Made by a program: the position numbers and the translations under genes | In this document: positions 6,948 through 13,246 of the stretch, piece after piece | Layout of the letters: every line of letters starts with the position of its first letter | How positions within the stretch are numbered: the stretch's first letter is position 1 | The notes under the pieces: generated by a model | The model's input: the letters and a program-made list of their open reading frames with translations, nothing else | The model's database searches: none | Told to the model about the DNA's origin: nothing | From: Myxococcota bacterium | GTDB taxonomy: Bacteria > Myxococcota_A > UBA9160 > UBA4427 | Length of the DNA: 20,120 nucleotides | Assembly (NCBI GenBank): GCA_041389495.1 | Contig: JAWKRT010000008.1 | Span: 1 to 20,120, forward strand | Reading direction: 5' to 3'

Positions 6948-7517
6948 TCAGCCCGCGCCGAGCGCGCGCAGCGCCCTGCGGTAGGACGCGACGACGAGGT
7001 CGAGATCGGCGGGCGCGCCGTCGCCCGCGAGCGCGGCCTCGACCGCGTCGATCGCGCGCGCCGCATCGTCGCGCGTCGTCGACGCGCGCGGCGCGAGCGC
7101 ATCGCCGACGCGCGCGCGCGCCGCGTCCGGCGTCTGCATCGTCACCTGCGCGAGCCACGCGACGAGGCCGTCGACGAGCGCGGCGGGCGTCGACGGGTCG
7201 CGGCGCTCGACCGGGAGCCCTGCGCGGCACCACGCGATCATGCCGCCTTCGAGGTTGTGGAGCGGGCCGAGCCCGCGCGCCGCGAGCGTCTCGCAGGCCG
7301 CCGCGGAGCGGCGCCCCGAGCGGCACACGAGCAGGAGCGCACGCCCGCGCGGCAGCGCGTCGGCGCGCGCCGCGAGCTCGCCGAGCGGCACGTGGAGCGC
7401 TCCGGGCACGCGGCCGAGCGCGCCGTCCCACTCGTTCGGCTCGCGCACGTCGATCGCGGTCAGCTCGCCCGCCCGCGCGTGCGCGTCGCGCGGCGCGACG
7501 TCGTCGTAGGCGGTCAT
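6948..7517 (-). CDS. Rhodanese-domain sulfurtransferase with C-terminal helical extension
   Basis: The 189-residue product has a single rhodanese domain over residues 1-105. It contains the substrate-recognition strand TAIDVREPNEWDGALGRVPGALHVPLGEL and the active loop CRSGRRS with catalytic Cys65. The six-residue loop and GGMIAW motif are typical of single-domain rhodaneses that carry persulfide sulfur on cysteine. Residues 106-189 form an Ala-rich helical extension that I do not recognise; single-domain rhodaneses usually end near residue 105-110. The ATG at 7517 overlaps the stop of the upstream metallo-beta-lactamase-fold gene as ATGA, so the two are translationally coupled. In comparable operons such rhodaneses hand sulfane sulfur to, or take it from, glutathione persulfide used by the dioxygenase. 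A sulfurtransferase role is secure; the acceptor is not known. Confidence 0.9.
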   Translation of the reverse strand: MTAYDDVAPRDAHARAGELTAIDVREPNEWDGALGRVPGALHVPLGELAARADALPRGRALLLVCRSGRRSAAACETLAARGLGPLHNLEGGMIAWCRAGLPVERRDPSTPAALVDGLVAWLAQVTMQTPDAARARVGDALAPRASTTRDDAARAIDAVEAALAGDGAPADLDLVVASYRRALRALGAG

Positions 7518-8380
7518 CGCTTCCTGCTCCGGCCGAGCGTGTCGAGCGGGATGCGCAGGTAGGCGATGCCGTTCGCGTCGGGCGGAGGCAGCTCGCCCGC
7601 GCGGATGTTCACCTGCACCGACGGGAGGATGAGCAGCGGCGCCTCGAGCGTCGCATCGCGCTCCTCGCGGAACGCGACGTACGCGTCGCGCGACGTGTCG
7701 CGGCGGATCTGCACGTTCGCGCGCGCGTGCTCACCGACGGTCGCGACGAACGCGAGCGGCCGGCCGTTCGGACGGTAGTCGTGGCCGGTGAAGACGCGCG
7801 TCGCGTCGGGGAGCGCGTAGAGGCGCTGGATCGAGTCCCACAGCACGCCGGCCGAGCCACCCGGGAAGTCGCAGCGCGCCGAGCCGTAGTCGGGCATGAA
7901 GAGCGTGTCGCCGACGAAGACCGCGTCGCCGACGCGGAGTGCCACGTGCGCGGGCGTGTGGCCGGGCGTGTGCATCACCTCGACGTCGAGGTCGCCCGCC
8001 GCGAGCCGCTCGCCGTCCTCGACGAGCCGGTCGAACTGGCTCCCGTCGACGGGGAAGTCGCGCTCGAGGCCGTAGACGTCGCGGAAGGCGGCCTGCACGA
8101 CGCCCACGCCCGCGCCCGTGACCGTGCGCGCACCGAAGTGCTCCTTGAAGTAGGGCAGGCCGCTCATGTGGTCGGCGTGCGCGTGCGTGTCGACGACCCA
8201 GTCGATCGCGATGCCGCGTTCGCGCAGCCACGCGGCGACGCGCTCGGCCGACCGCCACGACGTGCGCGCGCTCTTCGGCTCGTAGTCGCGGATCGGGTCG
8301 ATCACGATGCCGCGCCGGCCGTCGTGCACGACGTACGTGAGCGTGCCCGTGAGGTCGTCGAAGAAGTGCTGGATGTGCAT
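7514..8380 (-). CDS. Metallo-beta-lactamase-fold hydrolase, ETHE1/Blh-like candidate persulfide dioxygenase
   Basis: This 288-residue protein has the metal-binding set of the fold: THAHADH (H66, H68, D70, H71), HTPGH (H141), GDTLF (D158) and GHDY (H200). The sequence around GSARCDFPGGS followed by ALPDATRVFTGHDYRPNGR is the pattern of ETHE1/Blh-type proteins, not of glyoxalase II or true lactamases. Relatives oxidise glutathione persulfide to sulfite with a mononuclear iron bound by the equivalents of two histidines and the aspartate. The start is ATG 8380 with GGAGG 11 bases upstream. The gene lies 34 bases downstream of oxyR and overlaps the rhodanese gene by 4 bases. Hydrolase activity on another thioester cannot be excluded, but the rhodanese and TSUP neighbours favour sulfur oxidation. 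No rhodanese or DUF442 domain is fused to it. Confidence 0.85.
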   Translation of the reverse strand: MHIQHFFDDLTGTLTYVVHDGRRGIVIDPIRDYEPKSARTSWRSAERVAAWLRERGIAIDWVVDTHAHADHMSGLPYFKEHFGARTVTGAGVGVVQAAFRDVYGLERDFPVDGSQFDRLVEDGERLAAGDLDVEVMHTPGHTPAHVALRVGDAVFVGDTLFMPDYGSARCDFPGGSAGVLWDSIQRLYALPDATRVFTGHDYRPNGRPLAFVATVGEHARANVQIRRDTSRDAYVAFREERDATLEAPLLILPSVQVNIRAGELPPPDANGIAYLRIPLDTLGRSRKR

Positions 8381-8414
8381 CGCGAGGGCGACCTCCGGAC
8401 GCGGCGCGCGCTCC

Positions 8415-9314
8415 TCAGGCGGGCGTGCCGAGCGCCTCTCCGAGCATGCGGAACTCCGGCGCGCGCGGCGACGCCGCGCGCCACGCGAGCCCGATCGTGC
8501 GCGCGGGCGCCGCGCCGCGGAACGGCACGATCGCGATGCCCGGCGAGCGCGCCTCGACGCGCACGGCCATCTCGGGGAGGAGCGTCGCACCGGCGCCGCC
8601 CGCGACCATCTGGACGAGCGTCGGGAGGCTGCTCGCGCGGAAGTCCGTGCGCTCGACGGTGCCCGCCTCGGCGCAGAACGACAGCGCCTGGTCGCGCAGG
8701 CAGTGGCCGTCCTCGAGCAGCAGCACGGGCTCGTCGGCGAGGTCGCTCTCGCGCAGCTGACGACGCCGCGCGAGGCGGTGCCCCGCCGGCAACGCCGCGA
8801 CGAACGCGTCGCGGAAGAGCGGGAGGGTTTCGAGCCCGTCGAGGCGCGCCTCGAGCGCGAGCAGCAGCACGTCGAGCTCGCCGCGGTGCAGCAGTGCGAC
8901 GAGCTCGTCCGTCTTCGCCTCGCGCAGCCAGACCTCGAGCGAGGGGTAGCGGCGGCGCACGCGCGCGAGCGCCTTCGGCAGGAAGTAGGGCGACACGGTC
9001 GGGATGACGCCGAGCCGAAGCCGGCCCGCGAGCGGCTGTGCGTGCGCGTGCGACGCCTCGACCAGGCGGTCGACGTCGGCGAGCACCGCGCGCGCGTGGC
9101 GCAGCACCGCCTCGCCGGCCGGCGTCGGCAGCACCTTGCGCCCGCCGCGCTCGAGGAGCTTCGCGTCGAGCTGCGACTCGAGCTGCTGGATCTGGGCGCT
9201 CAGCCCGGGCTGCGTGACGCCACAGGCGCGCGCGGCCGCGTGGAAGCTGCCGTGGTCGGCGATCGCGACGAGGTACTCGAGCTGGCGGAGCGTCGGCGTG
9301 CCCATCGACAGCAT
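8415..9314 (-). CDS. oxyR: OxyR-type LysR-family redox regulator
   Basis: The product is 299 residues: an N-terminal winged helix-turn-helix (LRQLEYLVAIADHGSFHAAA, then VTQPGLSAQIQQLE) and a C-terminal sensor domain. The decisive motif is EDGHCLRDQALSFC, which keeps both redox cysteines (C205 and C214) nine residues apart, as C199 and C208 are in Escherichia coli OxyR. It should therefore sense peroxide by disulfide formation; OxyR proteins have also been reported to respond to persulfide. The start is ATG 9314 or ATG 9305 (MGTPTLRQL); neither has a clear Shine-Dalgarno, so a short or absent leader is possible. The gene diverges from dps and is followed on the same strand by the sulfur genes, so it may lead a four-gene transcript and regulate both directions. 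Confidence 0.93.
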   Translation of the reverse strand: MLSMGTPTLRQLEYLVAIADHGSFHAAARACGVTQPGLSAQIQQLESQLDAKLLERGGRKVLPTPAGEAVLRHARAVLADVDRLVEASHAHAQPLAGRLRLGVIPTVSPYFLPKALARVRRRYPSLEVWLREAKTDELVALLHRGELDVLLLALEARLDGLETLPLFRDAFVAALPAGHRLARRRQLRESDLADEPVLLLEDGHCLRDQALSFCAEAGTVERTDFRASSLPTLVQMVAGGAGATLLPEMAVRVEARSPGIAIVPFRGAAPARTIGLAWRAASPRAPEFRMLGEALGTPA

Positions 9315-9324
9315 TGGTTATCAC

Positions 9325-9352
9325 ATCGATCCACACAATCAATTGGATCGAT
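9325..9352. promoter_or_regulatory. Perfect inverted repeat in oxyR/dps intergenic region (candidate OxyR operator)
   Basis: ATCGATCC (9325-9332) is mirrored exactly by GGATCGAT (9345-9352) across a 12-base spacer. The surrounding segment, roughly 9314-9352, is strikingly AT-rich for this DNA and contains CAATTG in the spacer. It begins 11 bases from the oxyR start and lies 75 bases upstream of the dps start, exactly where an autoregulatory LysR-type operator would be expected. It does not match the E. coli OxyR consensus (ATAG-N7-CTAT) closely, so assignment to OxyR is inferred from position and dyad symmetry. Confidence 0.6.
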
Positions 9353-9427
9353 GGCGCGTCGGGCCCGATGCTCCGCCCCACGCGCTGCGACGACGCGGGC
9401 CGCGAGCCCGCGGAGGAGGCATCGGAA

Positions 9428-9868
9428 GTGGAGAACGCACCCGTGGTCGAGGCGCTGCGGCGCCTGCTCGCCGAGACCTACACGCTCTACCTGAAGACGC
9501 ACGGCCATCACTGGAACGTGACCGGCCCGATGTTCCACACGCTGCACACGCTGTTCGAGACGGAGTACACCGAGCTCGCGCTCGCGGTCGACCGCATCGC
9601 CGAGCGGATCCGCGCGGTCGGTGCGCGCGCGCCGGCGAGCTACTCGGAGTTCGCGGAGCTCTCGACGGTGCGCGAGGACGTCGGCCCGCGGACGGCGCGC
9701 GAGATGCTCGAGGGGCTCGCGGCCGACCAGCTGCGGCTCGTCGCCTCGGCGCGGCGCGTCGTCGAGGCGGCCGAGGCCGCGCGCGACCTGGCGACGGCCG
9801 ATCTCGGCGTCGAGCGCATCGACGTGCACGAGAAGAACGCCTGGATGCTGCGGAGCCACCTCGAGTAG
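9428..9868 (+). CDS. dps: Dps-family DNA-binding ferritin-like protein
   Basis: The 146-residue product is a four-helix ferritin-like protein with the Dps signature THGHHWNVTGPMFHTLHTLFETEY (split here as THGHHWNVTGP and FHTLHTLFE) and AVDRIAERIRAVG. The His of HHWNVTG, the second-helix His, and the Asp and Glu of DRIAERIR are the inter-subunit ferroxidase ligands of Dps. It should oxidise and store iron using peroxide and protect DNA. GTG at 9428 is chosen because GGAGGAGG lies eight bases upstream; an in-frame ATG at 9368 would add 20 non-conserved residues. No Lys-rich N-terminal tail is present, so direct DNA binding is uncertain. It diverges from oxyR, the classic regulator of dps in many bacteria. 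Its stop faces the globin-coupled sensor stop 20 bases away. Confidence 0.93.
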   Translation: MENAPVVEALRRLLAETYTLYLKTHGHHWNVTGPMFHTLHTLFETEYTELALAVDRIAERIRAVGARAPASYSEFAELSTVREDVGPRTAREMLEGLAADQLRLVASARRVVEAAEAARDLATADLGVERIDVHEKNAWMLRSHLE

Positions 9869-9869
9869 G

Positions 9870-9886
9870 CGCGCGCCGGGCGCGCG
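9870..9886. terminator. Short GC hairpin between convergent dps and globin-sensor genes
   Basis: CGCGCG (9870-9875) pairs with CGCGCG (9881-9886) around a five-base loop, directly between the two converging stop codons. It is GC-only and lacks a T-tract, and in DNA this rich in CG dinucleotides chance pairing is possible, so confidence is low. Confidence 0.35.
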
Positions 9887-9888
9887 TC

Positions 9889-11199
9889 TCAGAGGCGATC
9901 GGGGTCGAAGGACTCGAGGGCGCGCGTCAGCGAGGCGACGAAGCGGGACAGCTCCTCGGACGCCGAGGCGACGTGCGTCGTCGAGCCCGACGCCTGCGCG
10001 GCGGAGTTCGCGATGTCGCGGATCGCCGTCGTCTGCTCGTGGACGGCCTTCGACACGATCTGCTCGCCCTGCTGGATGGCCTCGACGGCGCTCGCCATGC
10101 GCTTCGCGAGCGACATGGAGGCGTCGACCGCGCCGCGCAGCACCTGGGTCGAGTCGAGGATGCGGTCGGCCGCCGCGCGCGACTCGCCGGAGAGCTTCTT
10201 GACCTCCTCGGCGACGACGGCGAAGCCCTTGCCGCTCGTGCCCGCCCGCGCCGCCTCGACGCTCGCGTTCACCGCGAGCAGGCTCGTCTGCTGCGAGATC
10301 TTCGCGATCAGCTGCACGACGCCGTCGATCGCCTCGGCGACCTGCTCGAGCTCGCCGACGTGGCGGACGAGCTCGGCGCTCGTCTCGACACCCTGCTCCG
10401 CCTGTGCGGCCGCGTGGGCGGAGTGCGTGCCGACCTCGCCGAGGCTCGCGCTCATCTGCTCGCTCGCGCTCGCCACCTCCGATGCGCTCTCCGACATCTG
10501 GTGCGTGGCGCCGAGGAGCGCCTCGGACGTGCGCGCGATCTCGTCGGTCGCGCCGACGACCTCGCGCAGCACCTGGTGGATGCGCCGCTTCGCTTCGCCG
10601 AGCTGCTCGGTGCGGTCGGCGTCGCCCGTCACGTCGAGGGCCTCGATCCGGAGGCCGATGCTGCGCAGGACGCTCAGCAGGTAGGCGTCCGCGACGGCCT
10701 GCATGTCGAGGTTGAACACGCGCCGCACCGCCTCGAGCACGCGCGCACAGCGGCGCGGCCGCCAGCGCACCGAGCGCGGCAGGTGGCGCGCGACGAGCCG
10801 TTCGTACTCCGCATAGCTTCCGAGGTACCACTTCATCGGCAGGTCGATGCGGTCGTGCGTCCGCCCGACGCCGAGGCGGCGCTCGAAGTACTCGGGGCCC
10901 CATCCGTCCTGTGCGCCCGCGAAGACCTCGGTCAGGTAGCCGGCCTGCGCGGCCTCGAGCGCGCGGCGCAGCTCGCCGAGCGGGATCTGCTTCTGCTCCG
11001 CCATCGCCTCGAAGAACGCGCGCGTCTGCGGGAACTCGAACTGCCAGTCGTAGAACTCGCGCGCGATCGAGGGCGCCGTCGCGCGCGCCCATCCGACGAG
11101 GGGACGGAGGAGCGACTGCTCGGCCTCGCCGAGGCGGACGAAGCGCCTGCGGATGGCCAGGTTGTGCGCATCGATGGCAAAGGCGTCGCAGAGCTCCAT
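9889..11199 (-). CDS. Soluble globin-coupled sensor with methyl-accepting chemotaxis signalling domain (HemAT-like)
   Basis: This 436-residue protein has no membrane segment. Residues about 12-185 form a protoglobin sensor domain: REFYDWQFEFPQTRAFF, then the proximal-heme motif VGRTHDRIDLPMKWYLGSY with the probable heme-ligating His115. A coiled-coil chemotaxis signalling domain follows to the end, with hairpin tip and flanks QQTSLLAVNASVEAARAG at 303-320 and KGFAVVAEEVKKLSGES at 324-340. The architecture matches HemAT-type aerotaxis transducers that bind O2 and control CheA through CheW. The tip is slightly unusual (VNASVEAARAGTSG instead of LNAAIEAARAGE-type). ATG 11199 is chosen; a GTG at 11223 is an alternative and neither has a strong ribosome site. 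No che genes are in the window, so output to a motility or other Che-like pathway is inferred. Confidence 0.92.
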   Translation of the reverse strand: MELCDAFAIDAHNLAIRRRFVRLGEAEQSLLRPLVGWARATAPSIAREFYDWQFEFPQTRAFFEAMAEQKQIPLGELRRALEAAQAGYLTEVFAGAQDGWGPEYFERRLGVGRTHDRIDLPMKWYLGSYAEYERLVARHLPRSVRWRPRRCARVLEAVRRVFNLDMQAVADAYLLSVLRSIGLRIEALDVTGDADRTEQLGEAKRRIHQVLREVVGATDEIARTSEALLGATHQMSESASEVASASEQMSASLGEVGTHSAHAAAQAEQGVETSAELVRHVGELEQVAEAIDGVVQLIAKISQQTSLLAVNASVEAARAGTSGKGFAVVAEEVKKLSGESRAAADRILDSTQVLRGAVDASMSLAKRMASAVEAIQQGEQIVSKAVHEQTTAIRDIANSAAQASGSTTHVASASEELSRFVASLTRALESFDPDRL

Positions 11200-11396
11200 C
11201 GCCCGTGCGCATCGACCTCGCACGCGCGCGGATGAGCGCGAACTCGCGACCGCGGGCTAGTCGACGACCAGTCGAGGGTAAGGCCCGGGGCGGGGCTTCC
11301 GGCGCGGAGCCGAGACACGCGGTCGCGTGCGCTCGCGCGCCACACGCACGGCCTCGCGTTCGCGCCCTCGCGTCCGCGTCCGGGCCCGCGCGCGGC

Positions 11397-13127
11397 TCAG
11401 AGCACGGGCGCGTCGAGCGCGAAGTCCGCGCGCTCCCACGCCGCTTCGAGCGCGCGCCGCTCCTCGCTCGCGTCCTTGCCCTGCGCCTCGAGGCTCGCGA
11501 CGAGCCCCTGCAGCGTCCAGCCGTTGCGCGGCGTGTGCGCGAGCTGCTCGGCGAACACGGCCTCCGCCTCGCCGGGCCGCCCGGCCGCGAGCAGGGCGGC
11601 ACCGAGCGTCTCGCGCACGGGCGCGTACCAGGGCGGCGGCTCCGTGTAGGGAAGGGCGTCCTGCGCGGCGACGGCGGCTTCGAGCGCGTCGATCGCCTCC
11701 TCGTGGCGGCCCGCTTCGAGCGCGATGCGCGCGTGCAGCACGTCGGCGCCGATGCCGAGGAGCTGCGCGGGCGTCGCGCCCGAGGTGAAGACGAGCGCCG
11801 ACGCGCCCGGCTCCGCGGCGATGCCGAGCACCATCGCGAGCTCGCGCTGCGCGGCCGCCGGACGGTCGAGCGCCGCGTGCGCCATGCCGCGCGCGAAGCG
11901 CCACGCGCCGGTCGCATAGCGCTGCTCGGGCGGCGGGGCCTGCGCGGCCAGGATCTCCTCCCAGCGCCCGAACCGCACGAGCGCGTAGAGCTCCATCGGC
12001 ACGAACTCCTCGACGACCGGCACGGCGGCGACGACCTCGGGCTCCATCGCGGCCGAGAGCTTGCGCGCGGCCGCGATGGAGACGGCGCTGCGCCCCTCGA
12101 AGGCGGCCGACGCGTAGAGGAAGTGGATGTTGTGCGGATAGTAGGCGGCCGGGTAGAACCCCTGGGCCCGACACTGGGTGATGTACGACTCGTCCGCCGC
12201 GGCGGCGAGCTCGTTCGCGGCCGAGGCGTCCGCATAGCGTCCGATGCGCAGGTACACGTGCGAGGGCATGTGCACGAGGTGGCCGGCGCCGGGAGCGAGC
12301 CCCCCGAGCGTGTCGGCGGCGGGTTCGGCGCGCTCGGGCGCATCCGAGGGCTCGACGGCGTGGATGTACAGGTGCAGGGCGCCGGGGTGCTCGGGGCTTC
12401 GCTCCATCACCCGCTCGAGCGCGGCCACGATCTCGCGGGTCGCGGCCCGGGGCGTCGCCGGGCTCTCGTAGTAGTCCCACGGCATCGTGTCCATCAGCGA
12501 CTCGGCGAAGAGCGTCTGCACGTCGTCGTCGTCCGGGAAGCGCGCGGCGACGTCGCGCATCGCGTCGGCATAGGCGGCGTCGAGCCGGCTGCGGTCGTCG
12601 GGGGCGGGCGCTTCGTAGCGGACGGCGAGCGCCTCGATCAGCGCGCGCTCGACGTCGCTCGCGTTCGCCGCGAGTGCGAGCGCGCGCCGGCTCGCCTCGA
12701 CGGCGGCCTCCGCGTCGGCCGGGTCCATCGGCTTGTTGATGTTCGGGCCGAGCACGAGCGCCTCGCCCCAGGCGCAGATCGCGCACGTCGCGTCCTGGCG
12801 CGAGGCCTCGGCGAACGAGCGGTGCGCCTCGGCGTGATTGAAGCCGTAGGCGAGCAGGAGGCCCTGGTCGAAGTAGCGCGGCGCGAGCGCGCCGCGCGCG
12901 CTCGTCGCGCGGCGGAATGCGCCGAGGTCGTTGAACAAGGGAGCCCCCGCGCCCTCGGGCACGACGCGGCGGGGCGCGCTCGCGTGCGCGTGCATCGCGT
13001 GCGACGCATCCGCGGGCGCGCCGGCTCCCGCGTGGCCCGCGCATCCCGCGGCCGCGGCGAGTGCGGCGGCGAGCGCGCAGGCGAGGAGTCGGGTCGACGC
13101 CGGATCGTGCATGCGGTGAGTCGTCAT
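11397..13127 (-). CDS. TPR-repeat lipoprotein of unknown function
   Basis: The product is 576 residues. A lipoprotein signal (LACALAAALAAAAGC, lipobox Cys29) is followed by a short His/Ala-rich linker and then helical repeats of TPR type across the rest of the protein. Diagnostic segments are FDQGLLLAYGFNHAEAHRSF, CAICAWGEALVLGPNIN, HLYIHAVE, HLVHMPSHVYLRIGRY, and C-terminal repeats such as ADVLHARIALEAGRHEEAID and LGAALLAAGRPGEAEAVF. The CxxC-xWGEAL-xLGPNIN block recurs in a family of uncharacterised bacterial TPR proteins. The conserved His-rich HMPSH and the Cys pair could bind metal or heme, but this is speculation. ATG 13127 is the first reasonable start; an in-frame ATG at 13112 would also leave the signal intact. 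A periplasmic or outer-membrane scaffold role is inferred from the signal and repeats only. Confidence 0.85.
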   Translation of the reverse strand: MTTHRMHDPASTRLLACALAAALAAAAGCAGHAGAGAPADASHAMHAHASAPRRVVPEGAGAPLFNDLGAFRRATSARGALAPRYFDQGLLLAYGFNHAEAHRSFAEASRQDATCAICAWGEALVLGPNINKPMDPADAEAAVEASRRALALAANASDVERALIEALAVRYEAPAPDDRSRLDAAYADAMRDVAARFPDDDDVQTLFAESLMDTMPWDYYESPATPRAATREIVAALERVMERSPEHPGALHLYIHAVEPSDAPERAEPAADTLGGLAPGAGHLVHMPSHVYLRIGRYADASAANELAAAADESYITQCRAQGFYPAAYYPHNIHFLYASAAFEGRSAVSIAAARKLSAAMEPEVVAAVPVVEEFVPMELYALVRFGRWEEILAAQAPPPEQRYATGAWRFARGMAHAALDRPAAAQRELAMVLGIAAEPGASALVFTSGATPAQLLGIGADVLHARIALEAGRHEEAIDALEAAVAAQDALPYTEPPPWYAPVRETLGAALLAAGRPGEAEAVFAEQLAHTPRNGWTLQGLVASLEAQGKDASEERRALEAAWERADFALDAPVL

Positions 13128-13173
13128 GTCTCGACTCTCTATCACAGCGCTGCGCGCGGAGGGGCGCGAACGA

Positions 13174-13208
13174 GAACGCCCCCGGGCCGCGCGGCGCCGG
13201 GGGCGTTC
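13174..13208 (-). terminator. 12-bp perfect hairpin downstream of the beta-helix gene
   Basis: GAACGCCCCCGG (13174-13185) pairs exactly with CCGGGGGCGTTC (13197-13208), and the 11-base centre contains a further GCCGCGCGGC palindrome, so the whole can fold as one long stem. It begins about 38 bases past the stop of the beta-helix gene on the minus strand and upstream of the TPR gene. This suits a terminator separating the two transcription units. A clear T-tract is lacking. Confidence 0.65.
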
Positions 13209-13246
13209 AGGTTGGCTCGCGGCGCGCTGCGCGCCGCGCGCGCGGC

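Noticed and set aside
9314..9427. Longer N-terminus for Dps starting at ATG 9368 or further upstream
   Set aside because: The upstream residues are not conserved-looking and would cross the operator region. GTG 9428 has an ideal GGAGGAGG at 8-base spacing.
11224..11396. Gap between the globin sensor and TPR genes searched for a small gene or RNA
   Set aside because: No frame with a ribosome site, no tRNA-like fold and no convincing hairpin was seen; it is simply CG-rich sequence.
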